Positions 1 to 6,731 of a DNA stretch of 45,079 nt are shown here, in pieces. The notes beneath the pieces were generated by a model that was not told where the DNA came from, ran no database searches, and saw nothing but the letters and a program-made list of their open reading frames with translations. Position 1 is the first letter of the stretch. The number at the start of each line of letters is the position of its first letter. A program made the position numbers and the translations under genes. Source of the stretch: Rhodospirillales bacterium (GTDB lineage: Bacteria > Pseudomonadota > Alphaproteobacteria > ATCC43930 > CGMCC-115725); NCBI GenBank assembly GCA_019689675.1, contig JADGGZ010000006.1, positions 1-45,079 of the forward strand. Direction: 5' to 3'.

Positions 1-132
1 CGGATGAAGGAAGCGAAGACGGCGCCGATCCTCGCCGCGATGGAGCCGTCGAAGGCGAAGGCGGTCACCGTCGCGATTGCGGCGAAGGACGATCCGAAGC
101 TGAAGACCGCGAAGCTCGGGGCGAAGCCGTAA
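1..132 (+). CDS. motE: MotE-like flagellar motor chaperone, C-terminal end (partial)
   Basis: Only the last 43 codons are present, in frame from base 1 to a TAA at 130-132. The fragment contains MKEAKTAPILAAMEPSKAKA, which matches the MgtE-N-like helical repeat at the C-terminus of MotE proteins. MotE is a periplasmic chaperone for the flagellar protein MotC in rhizobia, and related proteins occur in many alphaproteobacterial flagellar clusters. The secreted TPR gene downstream on the same strand fits a flagellar cluster edge. The protein start and signal sequence lie outside the window. The family call rests on a short, low-complexity tail, so confidence is moderate. Confidence 0.6.
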   Translation, partial: RMKEAKTAPILAAMEPSKAKAVTVAIAAKDDPKLKTAKLGAKP

Positions 133-167
133 GCGCAGCGCCCGGCCGACCGGAGGCGGACTGCGCT
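132..167 (+). repeat. Inverted repeat after motE
   Basis: AGCGCAG (132-138) and CTGCGCT (161-167) form a perfect 7-bp stem directly after the motE stop. The loop holds a second small palindrome (CCGG, four bases, CCGG). No U-run follows, so it is not a standard intrinsic terminator. It could stabilise the 3' end of the transcript. Confidence 0.3.
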
Positions 168-257
168 CCATCGTCGCGTCATCCTTCGCGTCGCATGCAA
201 GGAGAAATTAACCGAACCTCGTGAGACTTCGGCCGAGGTGGGACAGGAGCTTGGTGA

Positions 258-2993
258 ATGACGGCGCTCGGCCGGCTCGCGTTCCTCGTCGCGACGGGGC
301 TGATGCTTTGCGTGCCGGCGTTCTCTTCCGCGCGCGCGACCGATCCCGCCGTACCTGTCGCCGTGACGACGTGGAAGGGCGATCCGCGCTTCGTCTTCAA
401 GTGGCGGCGGGACGTGGAGTTCGACGTCGAGGAAAGCGACGGCGAGGCGCGGATACGGTTTCTTGCGCCCGGCAAGATCGACGTCAAGGCGCTTGCGAAA
501 GCGAAATCCTTCGCACCGCGCGTCGTGAGCGGCCCCGGCGGCGACACGGTCATCCTGAAGCTGCCGGCGGATCGGCAACTCCGCCCCGCGCGAAGCGGCA
601 AGAGCATCGTCATCGACGTCGTCCCGGCGCCGCGTCGGCGCGTGACCGTTCCGCTCGCCGCCTCGACGCCGCCGCCGTTGCCGCGACCGAAGCCGCGCGA
701 GGAAAGCGTCGCCGCTTCGGCAGCTTCCGCTTCGTCGGTGCAGCGCCTCCTCGGCTCCGTCGTGGTCCGGTCGAGCTGGCAGGAGCATCGTCACTACATT
801 CGCTTCGACTGGCCCCGCCCGGTCGCCGCCGCCGTGTTCCGCCGCGGCAACTGGATCTGGGTCGTCTTCGACCAGGCGCTCCCGGTAAGCTTCGCCAACG
901 AGAAGAAGGCCGAGCTGATCCGGCCCGTCCCGCATCCGTCGGCGACGGTGTTTCGCATCGCGGCGCCGAGCGGCTTCAATCCGTCCATGGCACGCGTCGG
1001 TTCGGCCTGGGTCGTCGACCTTCAGGACCAGGCGCTCCGGCCCGAGCATCCGGTGCGCGTCGAGCCGCATCCCGAGATGATTCCGCCCCGCATCCGCTTC
1101 GGCCTGCGCCTCGCGGCGAGCGCGCCGATCGAGGTGGTCGATCCGGACCTCGGCGAGCGCCTCCTCGTCGTTCCGAACAGCGAGCTCGGCGAGGGGCTGC
1201 CACGGAACGTCGCGTTCGTCGATTTTCAGGCGCTGGCGAGCGCGCAAGGGCTGGCGCTGCAACCGACCGGGCAACCGCTCTCGATCGCCTCGGCCCACGA
1301 CGGCGTCGAAGTGATGGCGCGGGACGGGCTCGCTCTTGCCCGCTCCTCGTCGAGAGCGCTCGCCGAGGCGGCCGATCATGGGGAACGCCTTCTCGATCTC
1401 GCGGCGTGGGCCGCGCCCCCGGGCCGGCATCTCGAGAAGCGTCAGGCGCTCTCGGCCGCTGCGGCGCGCGCCCCCGAGAGCAGGCGTACGGCGGCCCGGC
1501 TCGACCTCGCGCGTTTCTACTTCGCCGAGGGGTTTGCGCCGGAGGCCTACGGCGTCCTGAAGGCGATCGAGCGCGACGATCCCGGCGTCTTCGCGCAGCC
1601 GGGCCCGCGTCTCCTCGAGGGGGCGGCCGCCTTCCTTGCCGGAAGGCCGGAAGAAGCGGCCGATGCGCTCGCCTCACCGTCGCTCGACGGCGAGAGCGAG
1701 GCGGCGGTGTGGCGCGCCGCGGTCGCGGCCTCGAAGGGGGACTGGGCGGCCGCCGCGCTGGGCTTCGCGCAGAGCAAGCCGATCCTCTCGGGTTATCCGA
1801 AGAAGATCCGCCATGCGCTGTCGCTCGCGGGAGCGCGCGCTGCCGCCGCGGCGGGGCAGGCAGATGCCGCGCGCAGCCTCCTCGAGCCGCTTCTCGAAGA
1901 GGAGCCAGCCCTGGGAGACCGCGGCGCCGCGCTTCTGCTTGTCGCGAAGATGCACCACCAGCAGGGCGATATCGGCAAGGCGGTGCAAATCTGGAACGAG
2001 CTGGCGTCGGGGCAGGACAAGGCGAGCCGCGTCAGGGCGCAGCTCGAGCGCACCCTCGCGCTTCTCGACAAGAAGCTCATCGAGCCCCGACCCGCGATCG
2101 AGCAGCTCGAAGCCATTCGAGCCGAGTGGCGGGGCGACGAGATCGAATTCCGCGCCTTGCGAAAACTCGCGATGCTCAAGGCGAAATCGGGCGACTGGCG
2201 TGGCGCGTTCGAGGCGTTCCGCCAACTGGAGGCGAATTTCCCGGACGCCGAGGAGCTGCCGGCGGTGACGGAGGAAGCGGTAGCGACGCTCGTCGATCTC
2301 TTCGGCTCGTCCGGCTTCGCCGAGGTTCCGCCGCTCGCCGCCTACAAGCTCTTCGAGCACTACGCGAAGCGCGTTCCGCCCGGAGAGCGCCGCGACGAGA
2401 TCGCCAAACCGCTCGTCGATCGTCTCGATGCGATCGACTTGCCGGCGTATGCCGCGAGCGTTCTCGAAACCCAGCTCGAGGATCGTGCGGTGGACGGAAA
2501 GACGGCCGGCCTCGTCACCCGGCTCGCCGCGTTGCGCCTCGCAGAGGGAAAGCCCGAGGCAGCGCTCGCCGCGCTTGCCCGCCCGGTGGGAGAGATCGCC
2601 CCGGCGCTCGCCGCCGAGCGCACCTATATCGAGGCCCGGGCGCTCGCGGGCCAGGCACGGGCGGCCGATGCGCTCGCCGCTCTCGGCGACGACACGACGC
2701 CGGCCGCCGACCGGATCCGTCTCGAGATCCTGACGCGCGAGAAGAACTGGAAGGACACGTTGCCGGTCTACGCGCGGCTCGCGCCGCCGGTCGCCGGCAG
2801 CCTCGACGCCGCCTCTGCCCGACTCGTCCTCAACTGGGCGACGGCGGCGACGCTCGCAGGCGACGATGAGGTCGTGGCGACGATCCAGGAGTCCTACGGC
2901 GCCCGCATGGACGAGAGCGAGGACCGCGATTCTTTCCGACTCGTCGTCGGCGACCTGCGCCCGCCGCGGCAGAAGGTCGCTGCCGCGCGCTGA
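258..2993 (+). CDS. Secreted tetratricopeptide-repeat protein, flagellar-cluster associated
   Basis: A 911-residue protein. The N-terminus is a clear Sec signal peptide (hydrophobic residues about 5-20, probable cleavage after SSARA near residue 27), so the protein is probably periplasmic. Residues about 30-330 form beta-rich segments with several WxxVFDQ and IRFDWP-type strands. From about residue 410 to the end the protein is alpha-helical with degenerate TPR units (RLDLARFYFAEGFAPEAYG, and later AAYKLFEHYAKR). The start has an AGGAG at 245-249, eight bases before the ATG. It follows a MotE-like gene, and similar long TPR proteins sit beside flagellar genes in Rhodospirillales (from memory). 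A role as a periplasmic scaffold for the flagellar motor is inference. The exact function is unknown. Confidence 0.75.
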   Translation: MTALGRLAFLVATGLMLCVPAFSSARATDPAVPVAVTTWKGDPRFVFKWRRDVEFDVEESDGEARIRFLAPGKIDVKALAKAKSFAPRVVSGPGGDTVILKLPADRQLRPARSGKSIVIDVVPAPRRRVTVPLAASTPPPLPRPKPREESVAASAASASSVQRLLGSVVVRSSWQEHRHYIRFDWPRPVAAAVFRRGNWIWVVFDQALPVSFANEKKAELIRPVPHPSATVFRIAAPSGFNPSMARVGSAWVVDLQDQALRPEHPVRVEPHPEMIPPRIRFGLRLAASAPIEVVDPDLGERLLVVPNSELGEGLPRNVAFVDFQALASAQGLALQPTGQPLSIASAHDGVEVMARDGLALARSSSRALAEAADHGERLLDLAAWAAPPGRHLEKRQALSAAAARAPESRRTAARLDLARFYFAEGFAPEAYGVLKAIERDDPGVFAQPGPRLLEGAAAFLAGRPEEAADALASPSLDGESEAAVWRAAVAASKGDWAAAALGFAQSKPILSGYPKKIRHALSLAGARAAAAAGQADAARSLLEPLLEEEPALGDRGAALLLVAKMHHQQGDIGKAVQIWNELASGQDKASRVRAQLERTLALLDKKLIEPRPAIEQLEAIRAEWRGDEIEFRALRKLAMLKAKSGDWRGAFEAFRQLEANFPDAEELPAVTEEAVATLVDLFGSSGFAEVPPLAAYKLFEHYAKRVPPGERRDEIAKPLVDRLDAIDLPAYAASVLETQLEDRAVDGKTAGLVTRLAALRLAEGKPEAALAALARPVGEIAPALAAERTYIEARALAGQARAADALAALGDDTTPAADRIRLEILTREKNWKDTLPVYARLAPPVAGSLDAASARLVLNWATAATLAGDDEVVATIQESYGARMDESEDRDSFRLVVGDLRPPRQKVAAAR

Positions 2994-3023
2994 CCGGGCG
3001 GCGTGCCGACCGGTGCGGCGCCG

Positions 3024-4013
3024 TCAGGCCTGGAGCCGGACGATGCGCTGCGTCTTCTCGCCGCGCTCGGAGAGCAGCCGGTCGAAATAGGCGATTGTCT
3101 TCTCGAGCCCGACCTCGAGCGGGACGGTCGGCTCCCAGCCGAGCAGGGCCCTCGCGCGGGTGATGTCCGGGCAGCGCTGGAGCGGATCGTCCACCGGAAG
3201 CGGACGATGCTCGATCCGGGACTTTGACCCGGTCATCCGGATGATCAGCTCGGCGAGCTCCTTGACCGGGATTTCCTGCGGATTGCCGAGATTGATCGGG
3301 CCGACCACGTCGTCGGGGGCCGCCATCATGCGCAACCAGCCCTCGATCATGTCGTCGACGAAGCAGAAGGCACGCGTCTGCATCCCGTCTCCGTAGAGCG
3401 TGATCGGCTCGCCTTTCAGCGCCTGGACGATGAAGTTGGAGACGACGCGCCCGTCGTTGGGATGCATGCGCGGACCATAGGTGTTGAAGATCCGAACCAC
3501 CTTGATCCGCAGCTTGTGCTGGCGGTGATAGTCGAAGAACAGGGTCTCGGCGCAGCGCTTGCCCTCGTCGTAGCAGGCGCGCGGCCCGATCGGGTTGACG
3601 TTGCCGCGATAGTCCTCGCGCTGAGGATGGACCGTCGGGTCGCCGTACACTTCCGACGTCGAGGATAGAAAGATCTTGGCCTTCGTGCGCTTGGCGAGGC
3701 CGAGCATGTTGATCGAGCCGATGACCGACGTTTTCGTCGTCTGAACCGGGTCGAACTGGTAGTGGATCGGCGAGGCCGGGCAGGCGAGATTGTAGATCTC
3801 GTCCACCTCGACGTAGAGCGGGAACGTGATGTCGTGGCGCATCGCCTCGAAATGCGGGTTCGAGAGCAAGTGCGCGATGTTGTCCTTTCGCCCGGTGAAA
3901 TAGTTGTCGACGCAGAGCACGTCGTGGCCCTGGTCGAGAAGGCGCTCGCAGAGATGCGACCCCAGGAAGCCGGCGCCGCCGGTGACGAGAACGCGCTTGC
4001 GGGTAGAGGTCAT
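3024..4013 (-). CDS. uxs: UDP-glucuronate decarboxylase (UDP-xylose synthase)
   Basis: A 329-residue short-chain dehydrogenase/reductase of the extended type, close to the usual Uxs length. It has GGAGFLG at residues 12-18 for NAD binding and a YxxxK catalytic pair at Y148 and K152. The SSTSEVYG stretch at 117-124 carries the family-typical Ser/Thr and Glu. It converts UDP-glucuronate to UDP-xylose and CO2 through a 4-keto intermediate. It lies 18 bp downstream of ugd on the same strand, and ugd makes its substrate, so the two form an obvious two-gene pathway. An AAGGAG about nine bases upstream supports the ATG at 4013. The family call is strong. A bifunctional ArnA-like role is unlikely because no formyltransferase domain is present. 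Confidence 0.95.
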   Translation of the reverse strand: MTSTRKRVLVTGGAGFLGSHLCERLLDQGHDVLCVDNYFTGRKDNIAHLLSNPHFEAMRHDITFPLYVEVDEIYNLACPASPIHYQFDPVQTTKTSVIGSINMLGLAKRTKAKIFLSSTSEVYGDPTVHPQREDYRGNVNPIGPRACYDEGKRCAETLFFDYHRQHKLRIKVVRIFNTYGPRMHPNDGRVVSNFIVQALKGEPITLYGDGMQTRAFCFVDDMIEGWLRMMAAPDDVVGPINLGNPQEIPVKELAELIIRMTGSKSRIEHRPLPVDDPLQRCPDITRARALLGWEPTVPLEVGLEKTIAYFDRLLSERGEKTQRIVRLQA

Positions 4014-4031
4014 CCTTGGCTTCTCCTTCGC

Positions 4032-5375
4032 TCAGGCGAGCTTGAGCTGGGCGGTCTTGGCCGGGGCGACGGGAGCGCGTCCGATCGAGACGTACTCGAA
4101 TCCGGCGGCTGCCATGTCGCTCGGCTTGTAGATGTTGCGAAGGTCGATCACGACCGGGCTCTTCATGAGGCGCCGGACCCGGTTCCAGTCGAGCGCCCGG
4201 AACTGGTTCCACTCGGTCACGAGGACGAGCGCGTCGGCACCGCCCATCGTCTCGTACGCGCTCTCGCAATAGAGGAGATCGGGGAGGAGCTTCTTGGCCT
4301 CCTCCATGCCCTCCGGATCGTAGGCGCGCACCGTCGCCCCGGCCTCGATGAGGGGCGGCAGGATCGCGAGGCTCGGGCTGTCCCGCATGTCGTCGGTGTT
4401 CGGCTTGAAGGTGAGGCCGAGCACGGCGATCGTCTTGTCCTTCACCGATCCGCCGCAGGCCGCGACGATGCGTTCGGCCATCGAGCGCTTCCGCGCCTCG
4501 TTCACCTTGACTACGGTTTCGACGATCTCGATCGGTGCGCCGGCTTCCTGCGCCGTCCTGACGAGGGCGAGGCAGTCCTTCGGGAAGCACGATCCGCCGT
4601 AGCCGGGCCCGGCGTGGAGGAACTTCTTGCCGATGCGTCCGTCGAGGCCGATGCCCTTGGCGACATCCTGCACGTCGGCGCCGACCTTCTCGCAGAGATT
4701 CGCGATCTCGTTGATGAAGGTGATCTTGGTCGCGAGGAACGAGTTCGCGGCGTACTTGATCAGCTCGGCGGTCTCGATCGTGGTGAAAACGATCGGCGTT
4801 TCGATGAGGTAGAGCGGGCGGTAGAGGGCGCGCATCACCTCCTGCGCGCGCTCGGACTCCGTGCCGATCACGACCCGGTCCGGGCGCTGGAAGTCGCCGA
4901 TCGCCGAGCCCTCGCGCAGGAACTCGGGGTTCGACGCCACGTCGAACTGGAGGTCGGGTCTCGCCTTCCTGATGATCGACTGGACCTTGCGGCCGGTGCC
5001 GACCGGCACCGTGGACTTGGTCACCACGACGGCATAGCCCGTGAGGGCTTGAGCGATCTCCTCGGCCGCGCCGAAGACGTAGGAGAGGTCGGCATGGCCG
5101 TCGCCGCGCCGGGACGGCGTTCCGACCGCGATGAAGACGGCGTCGACGCCGGCCACCGCGGAGCGCAGATCGGTGGTGAAGGAGAGCCGGCCGGCCCTGG
5201 CGTTGCTTTCGACGATCTGCTCGAGCCCGGGCTCGTAGATCGGGATCTCGCCCTTTCTCAGGCGGTCGATCTTGTTCTCGTCCTTGTCGACGCAGACGAC
5301 GTCGACGCCGAACTCGGAGAAACAGGCTCCTGAAACCAGTCCGACATAGCCGGTCCCGATCACTGCTATGCGCAT
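4032..5375 (-). CDS. ugd: UDP-glucose 6-dehydrogenase
   Basis: A 447-residue protein of the UDP-glucose/GDP-mannose dehydrogenase family. It begins with a Rossmann GTGYVGL motif (residues 7-13). The catalytic cysteine is C263 inside GPGYGGSCFPKD. The C-terminal UDP-binding domain includes LGLTFKPNTDDMRDSPS. It oxidises UDP-glucose twice with NAD to UDP-glucuronate in the cytoplasm. The ATG at 5375 has AGGAG seven bases upstream on the coding strand. It is the first gene of a ugd-uxs operon that diverges from galE. Members of this family are often regulated by tyrosine phosphorylation, but nothing here shows that. Confidence 0.97.
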   Translation of the reverse strand: MRIAVIGTGYVGLVSGACFSEFGVDVVCVDKDENKIDRLRKGEIPIYEPGLEQIVESNARAGRLSFTTDLRSAVAGVDAVFIAVGTPSRRGDGHADLSYVFGAAEEIAQALTGYAVVVTKSTVPVGTGRKVQSIIRKARPDLQFDVASNPEFLREGSAIGDFQRPDRVVIGTESERAQEVMRALYRPLYLIETPIVFTTIETAELIKYAANSFLATKITFINEIANLCEKVGADVQDVAKGIGLDGRIGKKFLHAGPGYGGSCFPKDCLALVRTAQEAGAPIEIVETVVKVNEARKRSMAERIVAACGGSVKDKTIAVLGLTFKPNTDDMRDSPSLAILPPLIEAGATVRAYDPEGMEEAKKLLPDLLYCESAYETMGGADALVLVTEWNQFRALDWNRVRRLMKSPVVIDLRNIYKPSDMAAAGFEYVSIGRAPVAPAKTAQLKLA

Positions 5376-5484
5376 CGAGTGCTCCTGAAAGACGACGCCC
5401 GAAAACGGCGCGCCCGCCTGCTTATTCCAAAAGCGGCGGCGGCAAAGCGCGGCGGACGATAGCGGTTGGACACGAAAAAATCAT

Positions 5485-5499
5485 ACCTGAATCGCAGGT
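5485..5499. promoter_or_regulatory. Inverted repeat in the ugd/galE divergent region
   Basis: ACCTG (5485-5489), five bases, CAGGT (5495-5499) form a perfect palindrome in the 268-bp region between the divergent ugd and galE starts. A second perfect palindrome, CCGGG-N5-CCCGG, follows at 5510-5524. Both have 15-bp overall symmetry, and the first sits in a locally A+T-rich stretch. An operator role is inference and no regulator is known. Confidence 0.4.
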
Positions 5500-5608
5500 T
5501 GCGACCTCTCCGGGGGTCTCCCGGGGCTGCGATGACAGCCCCTTGCTTGTCGCTTTCGCGCCCGCCGGGTCGGCGCTAGGGTGAGGAACGCGCCTCGCGC
5601 GGCTCGCG

Positions 5609-5636
5609 TTCAACATCATATTGATCCAGGTACACT
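5609..5636 (+). promoter_or_regulatory. galE: Weak sigma70-like promoter candidate for galE
   Basis: TTCAAC (5609-5614) and TACACT (5631-5636) are separated by 16 bp and resemble -35 and -10 boxes only loosely. If they are used, transcription would begin within a base or two of the galE ATG at 5644, giving a nearly leaderless message. That would agree with the absence of a clear Shine-Dalgarno sequence there. Confidence 0.25.
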
Positions 5637-5643
5637 CCCCCTA

Positions 5644-6624
5644 ATGGCGACGCATGTGCTTGTGACCGGCGGTGCCGGCTACATCGGCAGCCACGCCGCG
5701 AAGGCGTTGGCGCAGGCGGGTTACGTCCCCGTCACTTACGACAATCTCGTGTACGGGCACCGTGAGGCGGTCCGCTGGGGGCCGTTCGTCGAGGGCGACC
5801 TCGCTTCGAAGCCGCTGCTGATCGAGACGATGCGCCGCTACGAGGTGGCCGCGGTGATGCACTTCGCGGCCTACGCCTATGTCGGCGAGTCGATGACGAA
5901 CCCCCGGCTCTATTTCCACAACAATGTCGGCAACACGCTGAATTTGCTCGACGCGATGCTCGAGACCGGGGTCCGCCGGATCGTCTTCTCCTCGACCTGC
6001 GCGACCTACGGCGTGCCGGACAAAGTGCCGATGGACGAGTCGACCCCGCAGCGGCCGATCAATCCCTACGGCGAGACCAAGCTCATGATGGAGCGGGCGC
6101 TCTACTGGTACGGGCAGGCTTACGGCATCGCTTCCGTCTCGCTGAGGTACTTCAACGCGGCCGGTGCCGACCCCGACGGCGAGATCGGCGAGGCGCACGA
6201 CCCGGAAACCCACCTCATCCCCCTCGTGCTCGATGCCGCGCTCGGCCGGCGGCCCGAGGTGCAGGTCTTCGGCACCGATTACGAGACGCGCGACGGGACC
6301 GCGATCCGCGACTACATCCACGTGACCGACCTCGCCGACGCGCATGTGAAGGCGATCCAGTACCTGGAGCGCGGCGGCGCCACCATTCAGCTCAATCTCG
6401 GGACCGGGCAGGGCCACACGGTCAGCGAAGTGATCGCGGCCGTCGAGCGCGTCACCGGCCGCAAGGTGCCGCGCCGCGAGGTCGGGCGCCGGGCCGGCGA
6501 TCCGCCTTCGCTCGTCGCCGATGCGCGGCGCGCCGGGGAGGTCCTCGACTGGCGGCCCCGGATGAGCGATTTGGAGACGATTGTTCGGACCGCATGGGAG
6601 TGGCATAAGGGCCGCAACGCGTGA
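5644..6624 (+). CDS. galE: UDP-glucose 4-epimerase
   Basis: A 326-residue extended SDR, near the usual GalE length. GGAGYIG is at residues 9-15, SSTCATYG at 116-123, and the YxxxK pair is Y142 and K146. The substrate-binding stretch YFNAAGADPDGEIGEAHDPE is canonical for GalE. It interconverts UDP-glucose and UDP-galactose. The ATG at 5644 is preferred over an in-frame GTG at 5581. The fold begins six codons after the ATG, and the upstream 21 residues have no family match. It leads a plus-strand run with a GH-GT2 fusion and an ABC exporter, so the galactose donor is probably used for an exported glycan. Confidence 0.95.
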   Translation: MATHVLVTGGAGYIGSHAAKALAQAGYVPVTYDNLVYGHREAVRWGPFVEGDLASKPLLIETMRRYEVAAVMHFAAYAYVGESMTNPRLYFHNNVGNTLNLLDAMLETGVRRIVFSSTCATYGVPDKVPMDESTPQRPINPYGETKLMMERALYWYGQAYGIASVSLRYFNAAGADPDGEIGEAHDPETHLIPLVLDAALGRRPEVQVFGTDYETRDGTAIRDYIHVTDLADAHVKAIQYLERGGATIQLNLGTGQGHTVSEVIAAVERVTGRKVPRREVGRRAGDPPSLVADARRAGEVLDWRPRMSDLETIVRTAWEWHKGRNA

Positions 6625-6638
6625 GGCGGTAAGCCGCC
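6625..6638 (+). repeat. Small hairpin just after galE
   Basis: GGCGG-TAAG-CCGCC directly follows the galE stop and would form a 5-bp stem with a 4-base loop. No U-run follows, so it is at best an attenuator or mRNA-stability element between galE and the downstream fusion gene. Confidence 0.3.
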
Positions 6639-6731
6639 CGCATCCTCGGAACAGGGCGCCGCCTCGCGGAATAGAGCCTTTCGAGCCGCCGTTGTGGCCG
6701 CGAAAGGTAAACGGGAGCCCGAGAGTCCAAA

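Noticed and set aside
3762-5333. A 523-codon open frame antisense to ugd and uxs
   Set aside because: No signal peptide, motif or ribosome site; explained by G+C-driven absence of stops.
6625-6631. GGCGGTA similar to the RfaH ops element
   Set aside because: A 7-base match is expected several times by chance in a sequence of this size and base composition, and the rest of ops (GCGTG) does not match.
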